Shown in pieces: positions 26,907 to 34,011 of a DNA stretch of 64,000 bases. Numbering within the stretch: the first letter of the stretch is position 1; the number at the start of each line of letters is the position of its first letter. Origin of the DNA: Actinomadura rupiterrae (lineage in GTDB: Bacteria; Actinomycetota; Actinomycetes; Streptosporangiales; Streptosporangiaceae); assembly GCF_024172125.1 (NCBI RefSeq), contig NZ_JAMZEA010000006.1, forward strand, positions 434,001 through 498,000, read 5' to 3'. The notes beneath the pieces were generated by a model, which saw only the letters and a program-made list of their open reading frames with translations, had not been told where the DNA came from and made no database searches. Both the position numbers and the translations under genes were made by a program.

Positions 26907-26922
26907 TGTGACCTGCATCACA
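26907..26922. promoter_or_regulatory. Perfect CRP/GlxR-type palindrome TGTGA-N6-TCACA
   Basis: The 16 bases TGTGACCTGCATCACA match the CRP-family consensus with no mismatch in either half. The site lies 73 bp before the SDR start, a usual position for cAMP-receptor-type control of the SDR-sigma operon. A second, one-mismatch site occurs before ssgB. Confidence 0.7.
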
Positions 26923-27465
26923 TGTGCGTCGCCGCGGTGGAGAACGACCCGGCGGTCCGGGACGACCCGGCGGGGTACATGGCATTCGTCGTCAGGGAAC
27001 TACCAATTCCGATCGATCGGCGTTATGTTCCGTCATGAAGTGGGTCCGGGGAGGAGCTCCCATCTCTCTCCGGTGCGCGGTCGCGAGGAGGGTGGCCTCG
27101 GTTCCGCGCCACTCCTCGAACAGATCCGCCACGGACGCGAAGCTCGATCCGCCACCGACGCGGAGCTCCGGCCCGGAACCTTCCCGCCCCTGGTCCCAGG
27201 CCGGAACCGCCCGCTGCGGTGTTCCACCGCGCGGGCCCCCGGCGCCCCGGGTGACGGCCTCCCCCCACGGCCCTCGGGGCGCCGGACCGTGCGCGCGCCC
27301 CACGACGCCGGTGTCCTCCCTCACCATGCTCCGGTCCGGACGCCCTGACAACGGTCCCGCGCGCTTGCAACGGTCCCGCGGGCCGACAGCGACCGCCGGC
27401 ACGGCGACGCCTTGTGACCGGTCGCGCTCGCCGGCGGCCGCGTCCCAGGTCAGAGCCGCGGCCGG
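26923..27465. other. 540-bp stretch with no convincing gene
   Basis: Several frames are open on both strands, but none has a ribosome site together with a recognisable protein. One possible 38-residue peptide, starting with an ATG at 26922 inside the CRP-type site and ending at 27038, reads plausibly (NDPAVRDDPAGYMAFVVREL) but lacks any Shine-Dalgarno. A minus-strand frame near 27000-27150 is also unsupported. The 26990-27040 part is AT-richer and may hold a promoter. Confidence 0.5.
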
Positions 27466-28287
27466 CTACGGCTTGCGACCTACTCCGCAGTACGCGTCGA
27501 CCTCTCCGCGCTCGCCGGACGGGTCGGGCCGCCAGCGCTGGAGCGGGACAACGCCCGGCTCGATCACGTCCAGGCCCGTGAAGAACGCCCGGATCTGGTC
27601 CGGATGCCGCAACCGGTAGGGCACCGCGCCGGTCTCGTCATAGCCCTGCTGCGCCTCGACGAACGCCTGGTCGGTCGCCGTCCCGTCGTACAGCACCAGG
27701 TAGCTGCCGGACGGCAGCGGCTCCAGCAGCTGCGCGACGATCGACCGCGCCTCCGCGTCGTCGTCGACGTGCCCGAGGATGCCCATCAGCATCAGCGCGA
27801 CCGGACGGGTCAGGTCCAGATGCTCGCCCGCACGCGCGGCGATGCCCTTCGGGTCGTGCAGGTCGGCGTCGATGTAGTGCGTCGCGCCTTCGGGACGGCT
27901 GGTCAGCAGCGCCCGCGCGTGCACGAGGACGAGCGGGTCGTTGTCCACGTACACGATGTGGCTGTCAGGCGCGACGTCCTGCGCGACCTCGTGGGTGTTC
28001 CCCTCGGTCGGCAGGCCGGTGCCGACGTCCAGGAACTGCCGGACGCCGCGCTCCCCCGCCAGGTGCCGGACGGCCCTGCCGAGGAACGCGCGCGACGCCC
28101 GCGCCAGATCCTCGATCGCCGGGTAGACGGCGGTGTAGGCGTCGCCGGCCGCCTGGTCCACCGGGAAGTTGTCCTTGCCGCCCAGCCAGTAGTTCCAGAT
28201 GCGGGCCGAATGCGGGACCGTCGTGTCGATGTCGCCCATCAGGTCCCTCTCGGCCGCCGCCAGGATCTCCTGCTCGTCACCGGTCAT
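27466..28287 (-). CDS. DUF574 SAM-dependent methyltransferase
   Basis: 273 residues; the ATG at 28287 has GAGGAGG at good spacing. The chain shows the DUF574 (S-adenosyl methyltransferase) hallmarks: SARIWNYWLGGKDNFPVD at about residues 25-42, SAM-binding FLDVGTGLPTEGNTHEVAQ near 87, and YVDNDPLVLVHARALL. These enzymes are strongly amplified in actinomycetes and often lie beside DUF5753/DUF397-type regulators, as here. The substrate is unknown. Confidence 0.92.
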   Translation of the reverse strand: MTGDEQEILAAAERDLMGDIDTTVPHSARIWNYWLGGKDNFPVDQAAGDAYTAVYPAIEDLARASRAFLGRAVRHLAGERGVRQFLDVGTGLPTEGNTHEVAQDVAPDSHIVYVDNDPLVLVHARALLTSRPEGATHYIDADLHDPKGIAARAGEHLDLTRPVALMLMGILGHVDDDAEARSIVAQLLEPLPSGSYLVLYDGTATDQAFVEAQQGYDETGAVPYRLRHPDQIRAFFTGLDVIEPGVVPLQRWRPDPSGERGEVDAYCGVGRKP

Positions 28288-28394
28288 GATCCGCCTCCTC
28301 GTGCGTCCATCACAGCAGAGGCGAACCCCCGGCGGGACGCGCTCCGATGGCTGAACCCGGTCACCCCGGTCACCCCAGTCGGCCGGTCGGCCGG

Positions 28395-29687
28395 TCACCC
28401 GGTCGCCCCGGGGCGGTGCCGGGGCGTGCCGTCCGGGCCCGCGAGCATCGCGCGCAGCAGCGGCAGCGTCCGCTCCGGCGGGCACGCCTTGATCAGCAGC
28501 CGGCCGTGCTGCGCGACGAAGTGCGAGATGACGGCCGGGTCCTCGGGGTAGACCTCCGTCCCGGGCTGCTCGACGCGCACCAGGTCGGGACGGTCCCGGT
28601 CGGGGAACCTCATCACCGTGACCGCGCCGTCCGCGACCGCCGATCCGGCGTCCTCGTCCGCGAGGACCTGCACGGTCACGCCCGGACGCCCCGCCATCCC
28701 GATCAGGTGCCGCAGCTGCGCGCGCCGCGCCGCCGCGTCCCCGACGTCCAGCGCCAGCGCGCGCCGCGTGATGATCGCCCACAGCCTCGGCGGACGCGCC
28801 CGGTACAGGACGTCCTGCCGGAACGCCAGCAGCTCGACCCGCCGCCGCAACCGGTCGGGGTCGATGTCGGGGGTGTCGCACAGGATCAGATGCCGCGCGT
28901 AGTCGGCGGAAAGCAGCAGGTCAGGGATGCGGGCGGGTGCGAACACCCGGATGTCGGCAAGCTCGGGCTCCAGCGTCAGGTACAGCCCGGAATGCGCCGG
29001 GACGACGTCGTCATAGGGACGCCACCACGCACGGCGTCCGCGGACGGCGGCCTCGGCGAGCACCTCGCCCGCGCTCCGGCGCCGTCCGGACGACGGCCTT
29101 TCCGGCGTTTCGGTGACCGTGGACGTCCGCGATGCGGTCGCCCGCCGCGTGGTCGCCAGGCGTCCCGGCGTGCGGCGCAGGGACGAGCCGCGCGCGGCAC
29201 GCCGCAGCGGCGGAGGACGATCGGCGTCCGACGAAGGACGAGGCGTCCGGGACGCGCGAGAAACCGCGGACCCCGCCCCGGGTTCGGACTCGTCCTCACC
29301 CTCGGAGTCGTCCCCGGTCTCCGCCTCGGCCCGCGCCCCGGACTCGGACCTGGCCGGGACGCGGCGGTCGTAGAGGTCGCGCAGCTCGTCCAGCGGCACC
29401 ATCGCGGACACGTCCAGGCCCTTGTCGAGCGCGTGCGCGTAGATCACCGCCCACACCGACTCGACCTTCTCCCGGCGCGGCGGCCGCGCCGGGACCAGGT
29501 TGAACAGGTCGCTGAGCGTCGAGCGCGGCACGCCGACGACCGCGACACCGTGCACCCGGCGGCCTTCCAGCCGGCGGGACAGCCGGTCCAGGGTGTTCAG
29601 GGTGGGCCTGCCCGCGAGGCGCAGGTTGCGCCGCAGGGCCTCGACGGCCGCACCGCAGGGGTGGCCGTGGCGTTCGGGAGCGGACAT
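28395..29687 (-). CDS. Scr1/DUF5753-type regulator with an unusual N-terminus
   Basis: About 430 residues. The C-terminal 170 (from about residue 250) form the DUF5753 domain: AGLYLTLEPELADIRVFAP-like entry, YARHLIL, RRVELLAFRQDVL, VTVQVLADED and HFVAQHGRLLIKACP. The N-terminal 85 residues contain a helix-turn-helix-like segment (GVPRSTLSDLFN), but not the usual XRE sequence of this family. A low-complexity Ser/Arg/Glu linker of about 120 residues joins them. The start is 29687 or 29699; neither has a good ribosome site. The usual partners are small DUF397 proteins; none is seen. Confidence 0.7.
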   Translation of the reverse strand: MSAPERHGHPCGAAVEALRRNLRLAGRPTLNTLDRLSRRLEGRRVHGVAVVGVPRSTLSDLFNLVPARPPRREKVESVWAVIYAHALDKGLDVSAMVPLDELRDLYDRRVPARSESGARAEAETGDDSEGEDESEPGAGSAVSRASRTPRPSSDADRPPPLRRAARGSSLRRTPGRLATTRRATASRTSTVTETPERPSSGRRRSAGEVLAEAAVRGRRAWWRPYDDVVPAHSGLYLTLEPELADIRVFAPARIPDLLLSADYARHLILCDTPDIDPDRLRRRVELLAFRQDVLYRARPPRLWAIITRRALALDVGDAAARRAQLRHLIGMAGRPGVTVQVLADEDAGSAVADGAVTVMRFPDRDRPDLVRVEQPGTEVYPEDPAVISHFVAQHGRLLIKACPPERTLPLLRAMLAGPDGTPRHRPGATG

Positions 29688-29930
29688 TCGCCGGTCCATT
29701 CGGGGGAGACGGGCGGGCGCAGGCCCATGCTCTCACCCGCCCCGCCGGCCCTCCCGGTCACATGACACATTCGCAACGGCGGTCCGCCGGTGATCTGCGG
29801 ATACCGGCGGCATCCGGAAACGCCGCGATCAACTGTCCGGGATTGCCCGAATGCTGCGATTCGCACCCGGGTGATGCCGCAGGGTGAGTGGCGACGGTTT
29901 CCGCTCACTGCCCGGATCGGAGGTCCGCCG

Positions 29931-30143
29931 TTGCACCCCGCGCCCCTCACCGAGGACCCGGCACCACCCTGCCGTCCCGCCTCGGCCGACGAGGAACTGA
30001 TAGCACTGTCGCTGGTCACCCTGTGGGCCATGCGGACGGGACGGACGCCACCGCCCGTCCCCTACAACGCGCTGCCCGCCGCCGAGCTGATCGACTTCTG
30101 GGCCGACCCGCACATGACCGGTCCCGCTCCCCCGGACCCGTAG
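29931..30143 (+). CDS. Small conserved actinomycete protein
   Basis: 70 residues from a TTG at 29931, chosen because GGAGG lies seven bases upstream; ATG starts at 29874 or 29790 would lengthen it. The core LVTLWAMRTGRTPPPVPYNAL and LIDFWADPHM resembles small proteins found next to DUF5753 regulators in actinomycetes, by memory of pattern only. The tail is Pro-rich. It is divergent from the regulator. Function unknown. Confidence 0.6.
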   Translation: MHPAPLTEDPAPPCRPASADEELIALSLVTLWAMRTGRTPPPVPYNALPAAELIDFWADPHMTGPAPPDP

Positions 30144-30210
30144 ACCTCGGCGGACGCGCAGAGTCCGCACGCGAGCCCCACGGAGACGTCGAGCCCCCGA
30201 AGACGTGGTG

Positions 30211-30477
30211 TCAGGAGGCCGCTTCGAGGCGGGGGGCCTTGCGGTAGGCGTCGGCGAGGTCCTGGATCGGGAGGCCGAGGACCTCGCTGAGGCTCGCGAT
30301 CGTCCCGAACGCGGGGCTCGGCAGCCGGCCCGTCTCGATCTTGCGCAGCGTCTCCGGGGACATGCCCGCCGCGCGCGCGACCGAGCCGAGATCGCGGTCC
30401 GCCCGCGCCTCGCGCAGCAGCCTGCCGAGGCGGCGACCTGCCTCGATCTGTTCGGGGGTGAGCGGATTGCGGACCAC
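30211..30477 (-). CDS. XRE-family helix-turn-helix regulator
   Basis: 88 residues. The five-helix Cro/C1 domain spans about residues 10-65: LGRLLREARADRDLGSVARA, MSPETLRKIETGRLP, FGTIASLSEVLGL. The GTG at 30477 follows TACCCT by 6 bases and so is probably leaderless. Two near-identical 14-bp palindromes in the divergent gap are the likely operators. It is therefore probably an autoregulator that also controls the methionine aminopeptidase. Confidence 0.88.
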   Translation of the reverse strand: MVRNPLTPEQIEAGRRLGRLLREARADRDLGSVARAAGMSPETLRKIETGRLPSPAFGTIASLSEVLGLPIQDLADAYRKAPRLEAAS

Positions 30478-30494
30478 GACACCAGGGTACGGTT

Positions 30495-30537
30495 GGTATT
30501 TAAATACCGCAAGGTGGTAGGTTGGTATTATTATACC
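30495..30537. promoter_or_regulatory. Twin palindromic operators between XRE regulator and map
   Basis: GGTATTTAAATACC (30495-30508) and GGTATTATTATACC (30524-30537) have identical GGTAT/ATACC arms and lie 29 bp apart. The first is 6 bp from the XRE -10 (TACCCT, 30484-30489). The second covers the TATTAT that would be the map -10. The layout fits repression of both promoters by one dimeric XRE protein. Confidence 0.75.
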
Positions 30538-30556
30538 GGCGACCACGAAGGCACCC

Positions 30557-31363
30557 ATGATCGAGCTGAAGACGCCCGCCGAGATCGAGCGGATGCACAC
30601 CACCGGGCGGTTCGTCGCCCGGATCCTCACCGAGCTGGGCGAGATCGCCGACGTGGGCGTCAACCTGCTCGACCTGGAGCAGCGCGCCCGCGACCTCATC
30701 CGCGAACGCGGCGCCAAGTCCTGCTACTGGGACTACGCCCCGTCCTTCGGCAACGGCCCCTTCCGCAACGTCATCTGCCTGTCGGTGAACGACGCCGTCC
30801 TGCACGGGCTGCCGCACGACTACACGCTGCGCGACGGCGACGTCCTCAGCATGGACATCGCCGTCGGCATCGACGGCTGGGTCGCCGACTCCGCGCGCAC
30901 CATCATCGTCGGCACCCCGGCGGACGAGGACGTCCGGCTCGTCCGCGCCACCGAGGAGGCGCTCGACGCCGCCATCGCCACCGCCACGCCCGGAAACCGC
31001 CTCGGCGACGTCTCCGCCGCGATCGAAGCCGTCGCCACCGGCTACGGATACCCCGTCAACACCGAGTTCGGCGGGCACGGCCTCGGCCGCACCATGCACG
31101 AGGACCCGCACGTCCCCAACCGGGGACGCCCCGGACGCGGCCTCAAGCTCCGGCCCGGCATGACCCTCGCGCTCGAACCCTGGTTCGCCCGCACCACCGA
31201 CCGCATCGTCTACGACCCCGACGGCTGGACGATCCGCTCCGCCGACGGCTCCCGCACCGCGCACTCCGAGCACACCATCGCGATCACCGAAGGCGAGCCG
31301 CTCGTCCTCACCCGCCGCCTCCCCGACCACGCCGACGCCGAAACCGGCACCGTCCCGGCCTGA
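30557..31363 (+). CDS. map: Type I methionine aminopeptidase
   Basis: 268 residues. It removes the initiator Met from new proteins with a di-metal centre. All ligands are present: D100, D111, H174, E207 and E238, plus the substrate-site H83. GAAGG precedes the ATG by five bases. It lacks the N-terminal zinc-finger or SH3-binding extension, so it is the minimal bacterial form. In actinomycetes the housekeeping copy usually lies in the ribosomal-protein cluster (adk-map-infA). This copy sits behind its own XRE regulator, which suggests a conditional second enzyme. Confidence 0.95.
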   Translation: MIELKTPAEIERMHTTGRFVARILTELGEIADVGVNLLDLEQRARDLIRERGAKSCYWDYAPSFGNGPFRNVICLSVNDAVLHGLPHDYTLRDGDVLSMDIAVGIDGWVADSARTIIVGTPADEDVRLVRATEEALDAAIATATPGNRLGDVSAAIEAVATGYGYPVNTEFGGHGLGRTMHEDPHVPNRGRPGRGLKLRPGMTLALEPWFARTTDRIVYDPDGWTIRSADGSRTAHSEHTIAITEGEPLVLTRRLPDHADAETGTVPA

Positions 31364-31397
31364 CCACCGACGAACACGACGCGAGACGCCCCGGCCT

Positions 31398-31432
31398 GAT
31401 GCCGGCGCCGAAGCGAACGCGGCGCCGGCATC
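31398..31432. terminator. Bidirectional hairpin between convergent genes
   Basis: A perfect 12-bp stem, GATGCCGGCGCC and GGCGCCGGCATC with an 11-base loop, lies between the map stop and the stop of the large coiled-coil protein. There is no T-run. Confidence 0.7.
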
Positions 31433-31456
31433 AAGCCGAGGTCAAAGGCCAGGCGG

Positions 31457-33343
31457 TCAGTTGGTGCGGCCGGTCGCCAGGTGCGGCCCCAGGTAGCCGA
31501 TATAGATCAGGCCGGTCTTGTCGGTGTCATCGAAGAAGTGCAGGCGCGGCGCCGGCGGCTTGCAGCGTTCGAGCTTGATGTGCGCCGTGAAGCAGGCCCG
31601 CCCGGACGGATGCGTCGCCGGACGCACCGGGAACATCCGCGCCTGCCGGAACTTCTCCTGGTGCTCCACCCGGTCCGACTCCGCCAGCGCGATGATGTTC
31701 GCGCTGATCATCGCGCCGGGCGCACCCGACCGGACGAACGCCAGCAGGTCCGCCAGGTGCGGGCCCGGCGGCGCCCCGGCCCGGCGGGCCCGCTGCTTGG
31801 CCCGCGCGTAGGCGTCCAGCGTGGTCAGCGCGTCCCGCGCCTTGCGCCGCCACGACGCCGCCTTCGGATGCGGATCGAGCGCGGCGGCGACCGACGCGTC
31901 CAGGTCCTCCAGCAGCAGCAGCGAGTACCGCGCGGCGCACTCGGCGATCAGCGCCTCGAACGACCCCGGCACCCGGTCCACCGCCGCGGCCGGAGGCGGC
32001 GCCGCCGCGACCGCCGGCGCCACGTCGGCGAGCCGCGCCGCCAGCACCCCCCGGTCCCGGACCGCCGCGTCCCGCTCGGCCTCCGCGTCGTCCAGCGCCT
32101 CGGCGAACAGGTCCCGCTCGGTCAGCGCCTCGGCGAGCTGCCGGGTGAGGTGGTCGGCGTGCTGCTCGGCCAGCGCCCGCGCCTGCTGCGCCGCCGACGC
32201 CTCGTCCCGCAGCAGCGTCAGCTGCGTCCGGGCGCGGCGCTCGGTGTCGGCGAGCACCGACTCCAGCTCGCTCAGCCGGGACCGCAACCGGTCCGCCTCC
32301 GACGGCACGGCCTCGGCGGACGGCGGCTCGACCGCCGGCGGCGGCACCACCGGACGCGGACGGCGCGGCAGGACCTCGTCCAGCAGCCCCGCCGCCTCGG
32401 CCGCGACACCGCACGGCGCCTCCCCGCACCGCGCGGTCAGCGCGTCGTCCAGCAGCGCGGTCAGCAGCCCGTGCCGGTCGCGGACGGCCGCGCGGGTGAA
32501 GGTCGTGTCGTCCTCCGGACTCCCGGACGGCCCGAAATACCGCGCGCCGCCCACCGGGATCGCCCGCTCGGGCATCAGCCCGGCCAGCACCCGGCGGCCC
32601 GGCTCGATCACCACCGCCACGCTCAGCAGCCCCGGCCAGTGCACCCGGAACAGCGTGTCGATGCTGGCCAGCGCCTTGCGCGAGTCGAGCGAGACCACCA
32701 GCACGCCGATGCTGCGCTCGGCGTGCTCCAGGCTGCCCGCGACCAGCACGAGCCGCTCGTCCTCGGCCGCCTCGTCCGGCGGGACGCCGTCCAGCGGGAA
32801 CAGCTTGAGCGGCTCGCCGGTCACCGGCAGGCCGCCCGAGTCGCAGATGTGCTGCCGGTCGATGCCGAGGCGCACGCACGGCGGCACCGCCCGGTGTGTC
32901 CAGCCGCGCTCGGCGTGCGCGGCCACTCCCCATTCCACCAGGCCGCGCGGGGAGTCGCGCAGCACGATCGCGGCCCGCACCGCGCCCGCCACCGGGTCGC
33001 TCCAGCGGGCCGTGGTGCGTGCGACAAGCCGGGGCGCGCCCGCCCCTTCGTCCTCCTCTCGGTCGAACCGCCACGGCCGTATGCCCGCGTCGTCGCCGGG
33101 GAGCGGCGAGCGGGGCGGCGGTAGCGGGAGTGTCGCGGCGCGCGAGCCGAGCAGCCGGCTTTGCGGCAGCCCGGCGCCGCGCGGCGCGCACGCCTGGAGC
33201 ACGTCGGTCCGCGCCGCGCCCGTCCCGAACGCCTCGAACAGGGCGTCGGCGAACGTGCGCGTGGCGCGGCGCGGACCGGCGTCGGCGATGCCGCGCATCC
33301 AGATCACCCCGGCGCAGGCGGGGTCTGCGGGGTAGTCGATCAC
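31457..33343 (-). CDS. Large unrecognised protein with central coiled coil
   Basis: 628 residues from a GTG at 33343, which has AGAGGGAAG upstream (a GTG seven codons earlier is possible). The N-terminal part (about 1-325) is a globular domain with alternating strands and helices (AGVIWMRGIADAG, RLVLVAGSLEHAERSIGVLVVS, GLLSVAVVIEPGRRVL) and several Cys and His. A Pro-rich linker is followed by an Ala/Glu/Arg coiled coil (about 345-440), a helical domain (460-525) and a compact C-terminal domain (570-628). That last domain has FTAHIKLER, PRLHFFDDTDKTGLIYIGYL and GPHLATGRTN. No signal peptide or membrane segment. I do not recognise the family; a conflict or stress role is only a guess. Confidence 0.6.
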   Translation of the reverse strand: MIDYPADPACAGVIWMRGIADAGPRRATRTFADALFEAFGTGAARTDVLQACAPRGAGLPQSRLLGSRAATLPLPPPRSPLPGDDAGIRPWRFDREEDEGAGAPRLVARTTARWSDPVAGAVRAAIVLRDSPRGLVEWGVAAHAERGWTHRAVPPCVRLGIDRQHICDSGGLPVTGEPLKLFPLDGVPPDEAAEDERLVLVAGSLEHAERSIGVLVVSLDSRKALASIDTLFRVHWPGLLSVAVVIEPGRRVLAGLMPERAIPVGGARYFGPSGSPEDDTTFTRAAVRDRHGLLTALLDDALTARCGEAPCGVAAEAAGLLDEVLPRRPRPVVPPPAVEPPSAEAVPSEADRLRSRLSELESVLADTERRARTQLTLLRDEASAAQQARALAEQHADHLTRQLAEALTERDLFAEALDDAEAERDAAVRDRGVLAARLADVAPAVAAAPPPAAAVDRVPGSFEALIAECAARYSLLLLEDLDASVAAALDPHPKAASWRRKARDALTTLDAYARAKQRARRAGAPPGPHLADLLAFVRSGAPGAMISANIIALAESDRVEHQEKFRQARMFPVRPATHPSGRACFTAHIKLERCKPPAPRLHFFDDTDKTGLIYIGYLGPHLATGRTN

Positions 33344-33412
33344 GGTGTGCTTCCCTCTCGTCACGGGTTCCGCACACCCCTATCAAAACCCAACCGGCCC
33401 CTCGGCTCCGGC

Positions 33413-33433
33413 GAACGGCGTATGTCGCCGTTC
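33413..33433. promoter_or_regulatory. 8-bp-arm inverted repeat upstream of the coiled-coil gene
   Basis: GAACGGCG-TATGT-CGCCGTTC is a perfect palindrome 70 bp before the GTG of the 628-residue protein. It could be an operator or an mRNA hairpin in the leader. Confidence 0.4.
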
Positions 33434-33467
33434 TGTGCGCTTTCCGACCGCTCTCCTTTACATAGTA

Positions 33468-33500
33468 AGATCCGTCCGGAAGCAGGTCCCGGACGGATCT
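33468..33500 (-). terminator. Hairpin terminator after the 129-residue membrane protein
   Basis: A perfect 12-bp stem, AGATCCGTCCGG and CCGGACGGATCT with a 9-base loop, starts about 30 bp past the stop of the upstream minus-strand gene, and is followed on that strand by TTACTATG. Confidence 0.7.
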
Positions 33501-33530
33501 CGGTGAGTGCGAAGAGCCCGCGTGGACGTT

Positions 33531-33920
33531 TCAGCCGTGCGGGAAGTCCTGGGTGTCGGTGCGGACGGGATGCGGCCCCGTCTCGCCCTGCGTGCCGCCC
33601 CGCCGCCGCGCGGTCGCGTGGCCGAACAGCGAGTAGTCCACGATCTCCGGGATCACGCGCGGCGCGTCCACGACGACGTCGGAGAACAGGTGCACGACCC
33701 CGCACGCCACGACGCCGACGGCGACGACCGCCGCGCCGATCCAGAACATCACCCAGAGCGGCCCGAGGCACAGCCCGATGCCGCCGACCGCGAACCCGAC
33801 GAACACGATCGTGACGGCCACCCACGAGCTCGGCCGGCCCGCATGGGACCCGGGCATGGAGTCGTGCTCCACGCCCGCGACGCCCCCGGGCTTCCCCGTC
33901 GCCGGTTTTGACTCTGACAT
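33531..33920 (-). CDS. Small two-helix membrane protein
   Basis: 129 residues; the ATG at 33920 has a G6 run eight bases upstream. An N-terminal soluble part ends in HDSMPGSHAGRPSSWVAV, then two membrane helices (about 33-52 and 56-78: TIVFVGFAVGGIGLCLG, VMFWIGAAVVAVGVVACGVV) and a cytosolic tail of about 50 residues. The HxGxxxxW entry followed by a double helix is a pattern seen in small actinomycete membrane proteins. Function unknown. Confidence 0.65.
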   Translation of the reverse strand: MSESKPATGKPGGVAGVEHDSMPGSHAGRPSSWVAVTIVFVGFAVGGIGLCLGPLWVMFWIGAAVVAVGVVACGVVHLFSDVVVDAPRVIPEIVDYSLFGHATARRRGGTQGETGPHPVRTDTQDFPHG

Positions 33921-33999
33921 GACGCAACCCCCCCGGTCTCCGAGGGATCTTCCCTCCCGGTCGCCGTGCGTAACCATGGACGGCGCGGCGGACCGGCCC

Positions 34000-34005
34000 T
34001 AACAT
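34000..34005 (+). promoter_or_regulatory. -10 hexamer TAACAT for a leaderless beta-galactosidase mRNA
   Basis: TAACAT ends six bases before the GTG at 34012, so the expected start of transcription falls on the start codon. No ribosome site precedes the gene, and an in-frame TAA inside the same hexamer blocks a longer N-terminus. Confidence 0.5.
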
Positions 34006-34011
34006 CGCTCC

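Noticed and set aside
26992..27402. 136-codon minus-strand gene
   Set aside because: No ribosome site, low-complexity first half and no recognisable domain.
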